This document shows positions 16,343 to 24,343 of a stretch of DNA of 29,910 nucleotides, piece by piece. The DNA is from PNAI01 sp035501735 (lineage in GTDB: Bacteria > Pseudomonadota > Alphaproteobacteria > Rhizobiales > Xanthobacteraceae). The DNA is taken from contig DATJVR010000003.1 of the NCBI GenBank assembly GCA_035501735.1, positions 1-29,910 on the forward strand. The letters run 5' to 3'. The notes below the pieces were generated by a model that was given only the letters and a program-made list of their open reading frames with translations, did not search any database and was not told the origin of the DNA. Position 1 is the stretch's first letter, and each line of letters begins with the position of its first letter. The position numbers and the translations under genes are program-made.

Positions 16343-18331
16343 TCACTCCGCGGCTTGCAGGGCCCCTTTGGCGGGACTCTTCGCGGGTTTCGGCGCGCCG
16401 ACCCGGCGGCGGCGATCGGACAGCGAGAGCGCGCCGCCCATGACCATGACCACCGCGCCGAGCCAGATCAGCAGGACCAGCGGCTTGTGATAGAGGCGCA
16501 CAGTGACCGAGCCGTCCGGGTTCGGATCGCCGAGCGAAAGATAGAGCTGAGAGAAACCGCGATTCATCAGCGCGGCTTCGGTGGTCGCGGTCTGCCGCGA
16601 CGGGAAGCTGCGCTTGGCCGGCTGCATCGTGCCGATGATCCGGCCGCCGCTGCGCACGGTGAAGTGCGCCATCAATTCGCTGTAGTTCGGGCCCTGACGC
16701 GGCACGAGATCATCGAAGGTGAAATCGTATTGGCGGATGGCAACGGTTTCGCCCGGCCGCAAGGATACGATTCGCTCGGCGCCCCAGTTGGTCTCGCACA
16801 CGATGCCGAGGAGCGTGACGCCGAGACCGAAATGGGCGACGGCCGTGCCGAAGTACGAGCGCGGCAGGCCGCGCAGACGAGACCGCACGGATTTAAACGG
16901 CATGCGCAAGAATCCGCTGCGCTCGAAAATATCGGTTGCGGCGCCGGCCATCACGAAGAGCGCAAGCCCGATCGCAAAGGGAGCGAAAATCGAGCGCGCG
17001 CCCGCGAATGCAAAAGCGGCCGCAACGCCGAGGAGCGCGACGGCGGCGGCAGCAAGCAAGCGTTGCGCCGCGCCGAGCAAGTCGCCGCGTTTCCAGGCGA
17101 GCAGCGGCCCGAACGGCACGGCGAGCAGGAGCGTCAGGAAAAGCGGGCCGAAGGTCGTATTAAAGAACGGCGCGCCGACCGAAATCTTGGCACCGGTCAG
17201 TACCTCGAGCATGAGCGGGTAAAGCGTACCGACGAAAACCGTCGCGCAGGCGGTCGTGAGGAACAGGTTGTTGAACACGAGCGCACCCTCGCGCGAAATC
17301 GGCGCGAACAAGCCGCCCTGCTTCAGCTCGGGCGCGCGCCAGGCATAGAGCGCCAGACTGCCGCCGATGAACAGCACGAGAATCGCGAGAATGAAAATGC
17401 CGCGCGTGGGATCGGACGCAAAGGTGTGCACCGAGGTGAGTACGCCCGAGCGCACCAGGAATGTGCCGATCAGCGACAGCGAGAAAGTCAGGATTGCGAG
17501 CAGAATGGTCCAGACTTTCAGCGCCTCGCGTTTTTCCATCACCAGCGCCGAATGCAGCAGCGCGGTGCCGGCAAGCCACGGCAAGAGCGAGGCGTTCTCG
17601 ACCGGATCCCAGAACCACCAGCCGCCCCAGCCGAGCTCGTAGTAGGCCCAGTACGAGCCCATGGCGATGCCGAGGGTGAGGAACATCCAGGCGGCGAGCG
17701 CCCATGGCCGCACCCAACGCGCCCAGGCCGCATCGATGCGGCCAGCGATCAGCGCGGCGATGGCGAACGAGAACGTGATCGAGAAGCCGACATAGCCGAG
17801 ATAGAGCAGCGGCGGATGAATGGCGAGGCCGAGGTCCTGCAGGATCGGATTGAGATCGCGGCCTTCGGCTGGCGCGTCGGGTAAGCGCAGAAACGGGTTC
17901 GACGTGATGAGAATGAAAAGGTAAAACGCGGTCGCGATCCAGGACTGCACGGCGAGCGCGTTCGCCTTCAACTGCGCCGGAATGTTTTCGCCGAACAGCG
18001 CGACCAGCGCGCCGAACAGCGCGAGGATCAGCACCCAGAGCAGCATCGAGCCTTCGTGGTTGCCCCAGACGCTGGTGAAGCGGTAGATCAGCGGCATGGC
18101 GGAGTGGGAATTCTCCGCCACATTGAGCACGGAGAAATCCGACTGCACATAGCAGGTCATCAGCGCGCCGAAGGCCGTCGCAACGAAGGCGAACTGCGCC
18201 AGCGCGGTCGAGCCGGCAACGCTCATCAGATGAATATCGCCTTTGCGCGCACCGATGAGCGGCACAACCGACTGCAGCAGCGCCAGCACCAGCGCCAAGA
18301 CCAGCGCGAAATGGCCGATTTCCGCGATCAT
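16343..18331 (-). CDS. ccmF: Cytochrome c haem lyase subunit CcmF
   Basis: 662 residues from the ATG at 18331 ('MIAEIGHFALVLAL', the normal N-terminus); the frame is open a further 13 codons but those residues are not family-like. It is a polytopic membrane protein with the tryptophan-rich haem-binding motif 'WGGWWFWDPVENASLLPWL', and 'WGNHEGSMLLW' and 'AIHPPLLYLGYVG' in the expected order. CcmF works with CcmH to attach haem to apocytochromes c. Usually ccmI and ccmE precede it (cycHJKL in Bradyrhizobium); neither is present here, as the upstream DNA carries an oppositely oriented DUF1328 gene. Confidence 0.95.
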   Translation of the reverse strand: MIAEIGHFALVLALVLALLQSVVPLIGARKGDIHLMSVAGSTALAQFAFVATAFGALMTCYVQSDFSVLNVAENSHSAMPLIYRFTSVWGNHEGSMLLWVLILALFGALVALFGENIPAQLKANALAVQSWIATAFYLFILITSNPFLRLPDAPAEGRDLNPILQDLGLAIHPPLLYLGYVGFSITFSFAIAALIAGRIDAAWARWVRPWALAAWMFLTLGIAMGSYWAYYELGWGGWWFWDPVENASLLPWLAGTALLHSALVMEKREALKVWTILLAILTFSLSLIGTFLVRSGVLTSVHTFASDPTRGIFILAILVLFIGGSLALYAWRAPELKQGGLFAPISREGALVFNNLFLTTACATVFVGTLYPLMLEVLTGAKISVGAPFFNTTFGPLFLTLLLAVPFGPLLAWKRGDLLGAAQRLLAAAAVALLGVAAAFAFAGARSIFAPFAIGLALFVMAGAATDIFERSGFLRMPFKSVRSRLRGLPRSYFGTAVAHFGLGVTLLGIVCETNWGAERIVSLRPGETVAIRQYDFTFDDLVPRQGPNYSELMAHFTVRSGGRIIGTMQPAKRSFPSRQTATTEAALMNRGFSQLYLSLGDPNPDGSVTVRLYHKPLVLLIWLGAVVMVMGGALSLSDRRRRVGAPKPAKSPAKGALQAAE

Positions 18332-18534
18332 TGCGACATCATTCGTCCTGCGGGACCCAGTATAGAGCACGCCGGCGATGGGGCTTGCTATAGGGTCGTT
18401 GGACCGGATTTTTAGCGTTCCCTCAAAAGCTTGTCGAATTTGTGGGGACTGAAGCGGCAGGGAACCAAATACCAGCCAATAAGTTTGAATTCATACGCGG
18501 CGATCGGCGCCGCCATCAGCGGCTGGAGGCTTCC

Positions 18535-18714
18535 ATGCTCCGTTGGGCTATCGCGTTCCTGATCATTGCCTTGGTTGCTGCCGTGCTTGGATTCGGCGGC
18601 ATCGCAGGCGTGGCGATCGATATCGCCAAACTGATCTTCTACGTGGCGATCGTGCTGTTTGCGATTGCAGCGGTCGTTGCGCTGATGCAGGGGCGCACTC
18701 CCACTGTCCCCTAG
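18535..18714 (+). CDS. DUF1328 (YtjA-like) small membrane protein
   Basis: 59 residues starting 'MLRWAIAFLIIALVAAVLGFGGIAGVA', an unmistakable DUF1328 peptide with two hydrophobic helices joined by a Gly-rich turn. The start at 18535 is fixed by GGAGG at 18525-18529 and by family length; the frame is open 31 codons further upstream but without family similarity. Members are tiny inner-membrane proteins, often noted in stress or stationary phase; biochemical function unknown. It is transcribed away from ccmF. Confidence 0.85.
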   Translation: MLRWAIAFLIIALVAAVLGFGGIAGVAIDIAKLIFYVAIVLFAIAAVVALMQGRTPTVP

Positions 18715-18892
18715 AGGCCGCATCGGCCGACGCTAGAGCAGCTATCGAACCGCCCTGCGGGGATTGAGTCCGCGATATCGAAGCGGTTTGACCGAAACCG
18801 GACATCAGCCGCTGGCAATTCCATTCAGCCGCTGTCTCGTTAAATGGGCAAACCTATTCCAATCGTGACCATAATGCTGCAATAAAGGACGA

Positions 18893-19573
18893 ATGGATAT
18901 TTGGGGCGACAGCTATTGGGTCGTTTGGTTTGCGATTGGCTTTATAGCTCTCATCGGAATCATTGTATCCAATGTTAAGCCTCGTCAAGGTGAACTGGAG
19001 AAACTCGCAGCAAATTATAGCTTTGCATTCAGCAAGACGGACCCACTCAATATCCCGCAGCGTTACGCCGGCTTCATAGTGCTCAATCAAGCTGAGCGAG
19101 GGCACGCTTACAACGTGATGCATGGGACGCATAATCATCACCCGGTCAAAGCGTTCGATTACAATTACAAGGTTGCTTATCGAGTGTATGATCTTTCTGC
19201 GGTCATTTTGGATATCGATGGAAACTTCAAATCAGTTCTCATTTATCCGAAATATCTCGATTTTGCAGACATCTTTCCGGCAAATGCATTGGAGCCGGTC
19301 CATTTCGAATCGGCAAAATTCAACAAGGCTTTCTACGTCTATGCGGAAAATCAGCGAAGTGCTTATGACGTGGTGACTCCGCACATAATGGAGTTCCTGC
19401 TCAAGCGCGATGATTGGGCAATTCAACTCCATCAATCGGCAGTGATTGTAACGAGAGATAAGGATGTGACGTTCTCGCCGGAAGAATTCAGCGATGCAAT
19501 TAAATTCGCTGAGGCATTTCTCAAACTGCTGCCGCCATACGTTTGGGAAAAGGGTTCGGGGGCAAGTTCGTGA
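18893..19573 (+). CDS. Membrane-anchored protein of unknown function, coupled to lemA
   Basis: 226 residues from an ATG with AAGGAC 4 bases upstream. It has one N-terminal transmembrane helix (about 8-26, 'YWVVWFAIGFIALIGIIV') followed by a soluble domain containing 'YNVMHGTHNHHPVKAFDYNYKVAYRVYD' and 'FNKAFYVYAENQRSAYDVVTPHIMEFLL'. It resembles in outline the membrane-anchored unknowns found beside lemA (DUF3137-like), but I cannot confirm that. Its stop codon overlaps the lemA GTG start as GTGA, so the two products are probably made together. The DNA is clearly AT-richer than the catabolic genes to the left, suggesting transfer. Confidence 0.7.
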   Translation: MDIWGDSYWVVWFAIGFIALIGIIVSNVKPRQGELEKLAANYSFAFSKTDPLNIPQRYAGFIVLNQAERGHAYNVMHGTHNHHPVKAFDYNYKVAYRVYDLSAVILDIDGNFKSVLIYPKYLDFADIFPANALEPVHFESAKFNKAFYVYAENQRSAYDVVTPHIMEFLLKRDDWAIQLHQSAVIVTRDKDVTFSPEEFSDAIKFAEAFLKLLPPYVWEKGSGASS

Positions 19574-20148
19574 GTAATACGCTGCTCTATATCGGCGGGG
19601 CCGGATTAATATTCGCGTTTCTGCTGATCTGGCTTGTCGCGACCTACAATCGTTTCGTCAAACTCAACAATAGGGTGGATGAATCTTGGTCTGACATCGA
19701 TACGGAGCTCAGGCGCCGATATGACCTGATCCCAAATCTTGTGGATGTGGTGAAGGGTTATGCAGCCCATGAAAAATCGACATTGGAGGCCGTGATCAAT
19801 ACGCGAGAGCAAGCAATCGCTTCGAACGGCTCCCCTGCAACCCAGGCAAAAGACGAGAACCCGTTGATCCACGCCCTCTCAAAGCTGATCGCTTTGGCTG
19901 AGTCTTATCCGCAGCTAAAAGCCGATGGCGAATTTTTGGCACTGCAGAAGCAACTCGCCAATACCGAGGATCGACTTCAGACGGCTCGACGTGTATTCAA
20001 TGGCAATACACGAGAGTTCAACATTTTGATTGCCTCCTTTCCAAGCAATATTATTGCTCACGCCCTCGGGTTTCAACGCAAGCAATTTTTCGAAATTAAT
20101 CGCTTGTCAGAATGGCAGACGGTGAGCTCAACGTTCCCCATGCACTGA
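19570..20148 (+). CDS. lemA: LemA family protein
   Basis: 192 residues from the GTG at 19570, which overlaps the previous stop (GTGA). An N-terminal transmembrane helix ('TLLYIGGAGLIFAFLLIWLVATYN') is followed by the classic LemA signature 'NRVDESWSDIDTELRRRYDLIPNLVDVVKGYAAHE' and the closing 'FNILIASFPSNIIAHALGFQRKQFFEI'. LemA proteins are membrane-anchored coiled-coil or helical proteins of poorly understood function, often coupled to small membrane proteases or TPM-domain proteins. Here the usual TPM/YgcG partner is absent and the upstream unknown takes its place. Confidence 0.9.
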   Translation: MSNTLLYIGGAGLIFAFLLIWLVATYNRFVKLNNRVDESWSDIDTELRRRYDLIPNLVDVVKGYAAHEKSTLEAVINTREQAIASNGSPATQAKDENPLIHALSKLIALAESYPQLKADGEFLALQKQLANTEDRLQTARRVFNGNTREFNILIASFPSNIIAHALGFQRKQFFEINRLSEWQTVSSTFPMH

Positions 20149-20437
20149 GCGACGTTCAAATACACAACTGCTTGTCGCGATTGGCACGGAAGGTTCAGAA
20201 AATCCGCCGACGTGACGCTCTCGGATGGAAAGCCGACATCGCGCGGTAGTTTCCTAGCGCGAAATTGTTCCGGTCGCTCAATCCACCATGGAACCTCAAA
20301 TTTAACGCCGTACGGCGGTCGCGGATCCAACGTCGTTCTTGACTCTGGTTCGAGCCAGCCTCGCGTTGAAACAATTTAACGAGCATAATGGACCGACGGG
20401 GCATAACCAATCGCTCTTGAAATCAGTGCAGGTGCCG

Positions 20438-20854
20438 ATGAAGGTTGAGTTCGACTATTTTTCAGAGATGGCGAATTCCTTCGAATGGCCGCTTGAGGGA
20501 ATACGCTTCGTCAGAGACGGTGGAGACGGGAACGCAGTCGCATTTGACATGTGGGAGGGGCATTTTTATCCGATTATGAATGCGCTCTTTGACCTCTGTT
20601 TCAAGCAAAAGGCTATTCCATACTTACCCCTCCTCAAGGAATGGAATGAATGCACCGGCTATGAAGAAACAGATTCTGGCCCGGTTCGCGAACTTGCGGA
20701 CACGATTGATGCGCTCCGCAAAATCGACAGCGCAGATATAAGCGAATATCGTTCAGCGCCCGGTGAGATAGCTCAGATTCTGAAAAGCCTCATCTCGTTC
20801 CTCCAGTCCGCCATGAGTCTTGGACAGGCTGTAACCATCACGAAGGATTTTTGA
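20438..20854 (+). CDS. Hypothetical protein, no recognised family
   Basis: 138 residues if started at the ATG at 20438 (MKVEFDYFSEMANSFEWPLEG); the frame is open back to a TTG at 20339 with no ribosome binding site either way. The protein is acidic and soluble, with 'DMWEGHFYPIMNALFDLCFKQKAIPYLPLLKEWNE' and a helical C-terminus. Amino-acid use is natural and no opposing gene overlaps, so it is probably real. The 290 bases before it (20149-20437) carry nothing recognisable. Base composition is AT-rich, like the two genes to its left. Confidence 0.5.
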   Translation: MKVEFDYFSEMANSFEWPLEGIRFVRDGGDGNAVAFDMWEGHFYPIMNALFDLCFKQKAIPYLPLLKEWNECTGYEETDSGPVRELADTIDALRKIDSADISEYRSAPGEIAQILKSLISFLQSAMSLGQAVTITKDF

Positions 20855-21005
20855 AGTGCCTGACTCTGCGCCCGCTTCTGCGCCTGGCAGCAACAATGGC
20901 ACGGCGCGTAATTTCGCGCGGAGCGACGCGCCTCTGTCGGCTTTGAGAGGTCGGCGATGTGGTGGAGGCGCTAGAGGATTGGGAAAAACCCAGAAGGCAG
21001 AAACC

Positions 21006-21467
21006 ATGACGGAAACAAAGAAATCGCACCTATTTAAAATGGCGTTGATCCTGCTGGGTGTCTTTGCCGTCTCCGGCCCGTCGCTCGCTCAGACAGCCGC
21101 CGAAACCGCCACCCAATGGCAGGTGCTCGGTACATGGCAGACTGATTGCAAGGCGCCCATAAACGAACTCAATATGGCCTACACCTTCATGGTGAGGGGC
21201 GGCCAACTCTTTTTGGACCGCAACTATGGACGCGGTAGCGATTCCAGCCCGATCACGAAAGCAACACTAACCGCCGATGGTGCGCTCGTCTTGGTGATCA
21301 ATTACGCACAATATTCGCTACTCTACGAGAACGTGCTCGTGAAGGGAGGCGATGGCCGCTTCCAAATGGTCGAGATCAAAAATATCAAAACAAACCAATA
21401 TTCGATCAAGGACGGCAAGAAGGTCATCGACGGCACCTCACCAGAGTGGTGGACCCGATGCCATTAA
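21006..21467 (+). CDS. Secreted small protein with two cysteines, function unknown
   Basis: 153 residues from the ATG at 21006, preceded by AAGG at about 12 bases. A signal peptide (about 1-29, basic head then 'MALILLGVFAVSGPSLAQ') precedes a soluble beta-rich domain beginning 'WQVLGTWQTDCKAP' and ending 'PEWWTRCH'. One Cys lies near each end and they could form a disulphide closing the fold in the periplasm. The pattern 'LTADGALVLVINY' suggests a lipocalin- or avidin-like small barrel, which is only an impression. The frame is open upstream of 21006 but lacks protein-like character. Confidence 0.6.
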   Translation: MTETKKSHLFKMALILLGVFAVSGPSLAQTAAETATQWQVLGTWQTDCKAPINELNMAYTFMVRGGQLFLDRNYGRGSDSSPITKATLTADGALVLVINYAQYSLLYENVLVKGGDGRFQMVEIKNIKTNQYSIKDGKKVIDGTSPEWWTRCH

Positions 21468-21520
21468 GGAATCTCGTCGAACTGGATGCGTCCCAATGAT
21501 GCTGTCGGCACGAGTGCCCG

Positions 21521-21907
21521 TCACGCAACGTAGCCGAAGTAGCTTAAGACCAAGCCGATCATGAGGTTCGCCAGAGCGGCGCCCAAGAAGATTCCACGAT
21601 GTTCAAGGAGCTTCTGGCTCGTCCCTACGATCCATTGCGGCGAGAAAATGGTGATCAGCGCACGAACGAGCGTAATCCAGCCGATCAGCGTGATCATGAG
21701 TCGCCAGTCCAGAACCCATAAATTATGGGTCAGCAGTAACGCCAAGCCGGCAAGCAGCCCGAGAAAACCGGCCAAATAGAGCAAAGTTGGGCTGCGAACA
21801 AATTCCTGTAGAAGCGTTCGAAACGCTTCCCGCTTGAACAGCAAGGCGACTCCGACAACCACAAACATTGGCCCCAATAGCTTGGCAATAAAAAGCGATG
21901 TCGGCAT
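21521..21907 (-). CDS. Four-helix integral membrane protein, function unknown
   Basis: 128 residues from the ATG at 21907. Four hydrophobic helices are apparent (about 6-24, 41-60, 67-89 and 104-126) joined by short loops, including 'FKREAFRTLLQEFVRSPTLLYLAG' and 'FSPQWIVGTSQKLLEHRG'. It resembles small conserved bradyrhizobial membrane proteins of unknown role. It lies convergent with the secreted protein gene, 53 bases apart. Confidence 0.65.
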   Translation of the reverse strand: MPTSLFIAKLLGPMFVVVGVALLFKREAFRTLLQEFVRSPTLLYLAGFLGLLAGLALLLTHNLWVLDWRLMITLIGWITLVRALITIFSPQWIVGTSQKLLEHRGIFLGAALANLMIGLVLSYFGYVA

Positions 21908-22616
21908 GTCTGTGCTCAGCTTTCATTCACCAATTCAATTAGCCGCGCGACTCGCCTTGCCGCAAGTCGCGACGCTCAACCTCGGAAAAACCGCGGCTTC
22001 CGCACGCATCGCGTCGTACGGGCCACGGACACCGCGCTGGCTGGCTGACGAACCAGCATTCATCGAACCGGTCTGCGCTTTAAGGAATCCCGCAGTAACA
22101 GGGAAAAATACAGGGAAAAACGCATAAATCGGCCTGCAACGAGAGTACCAATCTCACCAAACGCAGCATCCACGGCGGTTTTCGGCGAAATTGTTTGTGC
22201 AATTTAACAGGGAACAAATTTTTCATAACAGGGAAACGATGGACAAATAACAGGGAAAAACCCGATCGTCAGAGCTAACATGGCGAACTGCTTGTCCAAC
22301 AAGGCGCAAAGGCCAGACCAAACCGCAAACTGAGGGTCGCAAGCTGACGTCCGAGAAGATCAATTTGGCCTTGCAGCGGGCAAAGCTTGTCGGTAATCTT
22401 TAGCGGTTGAGGGAATCCCTCGCGCTTTGGCGCACCATGAGCTAGCAGCACTCGCGCCCACGTCTCTGCTGCATTAATCAACCTAATATTTGCCGCCACG
22501 GTGGCACGGAGTCGTCTCCGCAACGAGACTGGCTAAAGGCGTGCCTTAAGTCGACCGCCGATCTGCCGAAGCAGACGGCGGGACTAAACCTTCGTCGCTG
22601 ACGTCGGAGACGATCC
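21908..22616. other. Non-coding 0.7 kb left border of the terminase module
   Basis: No gene can be supported here. It contains the AACAGGGAA repeat cluster (22097-22260), annotated separately, and then about 350 bases with short open frames in all directions. One plus frame around 22307-22412 reads RKGQTKPQTEGRKLTSEKIN and ends at TAG, with no start codon in frame; an ATG at 22279 lies in another frame, so this could be a decayed small gene. The promoter for the methyltransferase module probably lies in the last 200 bases. Confidence 0.4.
22097..22260 (+). repeat. Cluster of five (A)ACAGGGAA direct repeats
   Basis: Short direct repeats with core ACAGGGAA occur at 22097, 22109 (TACAGGGAA variant), 22206, 22227 and 22249, several extended to ACAGGGAAAAA, all on the same strand. 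Spacing is uneven (12, 97, 21 and 22 bases). I recall similar AACAGGGAA clusters next to recombinase or mobile genes in Bradyrhizobium-type genomes. They could be binding sites for a recombinase or replication protein of the adjacent module, or its left end. Confidence 0.7.
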
Positions 22617-23981
22617 GTGGCTCCCTTAAAGATCACGTACAAAGATCCCAATCAGCTGAAACCGCGGGCCACAAACCCACGCACGCACACAGCAAAGCAG
22701 ATCAGGCAGATCGTGGCGAGTATCAAGCAACATGGATTTATCAATCCGATCCTCACGGACGAGGCAGATGGAATTATTGCGGGGCACGCAAGGGTGGAAG
22801 CCGCAAAACTGACCGGCATGACCAAGGTACCGACCGTGCGCGTCGACCATCTGACCCCTGCTCAGATCCGAGCTTATGTCATTGCCGACAACAAGCTCGC
22901 AGAAAATGCCGGCTGGAATCGAGAACTCTTAGCCCTCGAGCTTCAAGAGCTTTCTGTTGAACCCAATTTCGATGTCACAGTCACCGGCTTTGAAACAGCA
23001 GAAATCGACCTTCTCATCACCGAACTGGGAGATGGCGTCTCGCACGACGCGGACGACTTTCCTGATATTGACCGTTCGACCCCGGCGGTTACGCACCTCG
23101 GAGATTGTTGGCGGATTGGTGATCATTTTCTGCTGTGCGACGATGCCTTGAACAGATTGAGCTACGTTAGTCTGCTTGGCTCACAAAAAGCTCAAATGGT
23201 GTTCACGGATCCGCCGTACAACATCGCAATCGGCAGGAATATCTCGGGCCTTGGCAAAGTGAAACATCGCGAATTCGCGATGGCATCTGGCGAAATGAGC
23301 CGCCGTGAGTACACAAATTTTCTGCAAACGACGTGTGGTCATCTTGTCGATTTCAGCAGCAATGGTTCGATTCACTTTCTCTGTACCGATTGGCGGCACA
23401 TCCCGGAACTCTTGGAAGCTGCTGAAGCTTCGTACAGTGAATCCAAAGCTCTTTGTGTTTGGGCAAAGAAGAATGCAGGTATGGGCAGCCTCTATCGCTC
23501 GCAGCATGAACTGATCTTTGTATTCAAGAATGGTACGGCGCCGCATATCAACAACGTTGAATTAGGTCGCTTCGGTAGAAATCGCTCGAATCTCTGGTCA
23601 TACGCCGGCATGAATAGCATCGGCCATGAGCGCGATGCTGCCCTTGCGATGCATCCGACCGTGAAGCCGCTGCAGATGGTGGTGGATGCGATTTTAGATT
23701 GTTCGAAGCGCGGCGGAATCATTCTCGACGTCTTTGCCGGTAGTGGGACGACATTGATCGCAGCCGAAAAGACCGGTCGTCGCGGCTATGGGATCGAGAT
23801 CGATCCTCATTACGTCGATACGATCATCCGTCGGTTCGAGAAAACCTGCGGCCTAAAGGCCATCCACGCTCAATCCAAGCTCGACTTTGATGTATTACGA
23901 CGCAAGCGCTCCAAGGAGAGGCGCAATGAGCACAATACGAAAGATGAGAAAAACCACTCGGCAAAAAATCGGTCGCGGTAA
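22617..23981 (+). CDS. ParB-domain / DNA N4/N6 methyltransferase fusion
   Basis: 454 residues from the GTG at 22617, with GGAGA 6 bases upstream. Residues about 5-100 form a ParB/Srx-like domain ('NPRTHTAKQIRQIVASIKQHGFINPIL', 'GIIAGHARVEAAKLTG'). Residues about 160-410 form a class beta amino-methyltransferase: catalytic 'TDPPY' (197-201), then 'HPTVKP' (346-351) and the SAM-binding 'FAGSGTT' (373-379). A basic Lys/Arg-rich tail follows. Such fusions modify phage or mobile-element DNA, presumably protecting it or marking it for packaging. There is no restriction endonuclease beside it. Its last 56 bases overlap the DUF5681 gene, and large terminase follows, so it belongs to a packaging-type module. 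Confidence 0.9.
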   Translation: MAPLKITYKDPNQLKPRATNPRTHTAKQIRQIVASIKQHGFINPILTDEADGIIAGHARVEAAKLTGMTKVPTVRVDHLTPAQIRAYVIADNKLAENAGWNRELLALELQELSVEPNFDVTVTGFETAEIDLLITELGDGVSHDADDFPDIDRSTPAVTHLGDCWRIGDHFLLCDDALNRLSYVSLLGSQKAQMVFTDPPYNIAIGRNISGLGKVKHREFAMASGEMSRREYTNFLQTTCGHLVDFSSNGSIHFLCTDWRHIPELLEAAEASYSESKALCVWAKKNAGMGSLYRSQHELIFVFKNGTAPHINNVELGRFGRNRSNLWSYAGMNSIGHERDAALAMHPTVKPLQMVVDAILDCSKRGGIILDVFAGSGTTLIAAEKTGRRGYGIEIDPHYVDTIIRRFEKTCGLKAIHAQSKLDFDVLRRKRSKERRNEHNTKDEKNHSAKNRSR

Positions 23982-24342
23982 CCCGCCGAAGCATTCGCAA
24001 TTTCGGAAGGGTATATCCGGCAATCCCAAGGGCCGGCCGAAAGGATCTCGGAATCTCAGCAGCTACGTGCTGGAGGCCGCGCATGATCCGGTCACCATAA
24101 AGGTTGGTGGAAAAAAGCGGAAAATCTCGAAGATACACGCAACCGCGATGCAGCTTGCGACCAAAGCTGCACTTGGTAATCAAGCGGCCATCAACAAATT
24201 CTTTGACTTGATCGATGAGATCGAGACCCGCGCGGCCGCCGTCAAGCCGAACGAATATCCGCTCAGTGCTCCCGATATTGAGGTCATTCACGCGGTCTAT
24301 GAGCGAATGAAAGAATGCAACCCCGAAAAAACGGAGGAATAG
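23926..24342 (+). CDS. DUF5681 protein, candidate small-terminase-like partner
   Basis: 138 residues from the ATG at 23926, chosen because AAGGAGAGG (23913-23921) precedes it; the start lies inside the methyltransferase 3' end. The N-terminus is very basic and carries the DUF5681 signature 'FRKGISGNPKGRPKGSRN' (about 26-43), whose GRPKG core resembles an AT-hook. The rest is helical ('MQLATKAALGNQAAINKFFDLIDEIE') with an acidic end. It stops one base before the large terminase start. Position and DNA-binding look suggest it recognises DNA for the terminase; this is inference, since DUF5681 has no established function that I know of. Confidence 0.85.
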   Translation: MSTIRKMRKTTRQKIGRGNPPKHSQFRKGISGNPKGRPKGSRNLSSYVLEAAHDPVTIKVGGKKRKISKIHATAMQLATKAALGNQAAINKFFDLIDEIETRAAAVKPNEYPLSAPDIEVIHAVYERMKECNPEKTEE

Positions 24343-24343
24343 G

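Noticed and set aside
16355..17884. A 509-codon plus-strand frame opposite ccmF
   Set aside because: A GC-driven shadow; the ccmF sequence is unmistakable.
20073..20410. Minus-strand frames of 71-85 codons in the lemA downstream gap
   Set aside because: No ribosome binding site or family pattern; they overlap the lemA 3' end.
22097..22260. CRISPR array
   Set aside because: The repeats are only 8-12 bases and spaced 12-97 bases apart, and no cas genes are present.
22275..22523. 82-codon minus-strand frame before the methyltransferase
   Set aside because: No start signal, odd composition, and nothing recognisable; the interval reads as border or decayed DNA.
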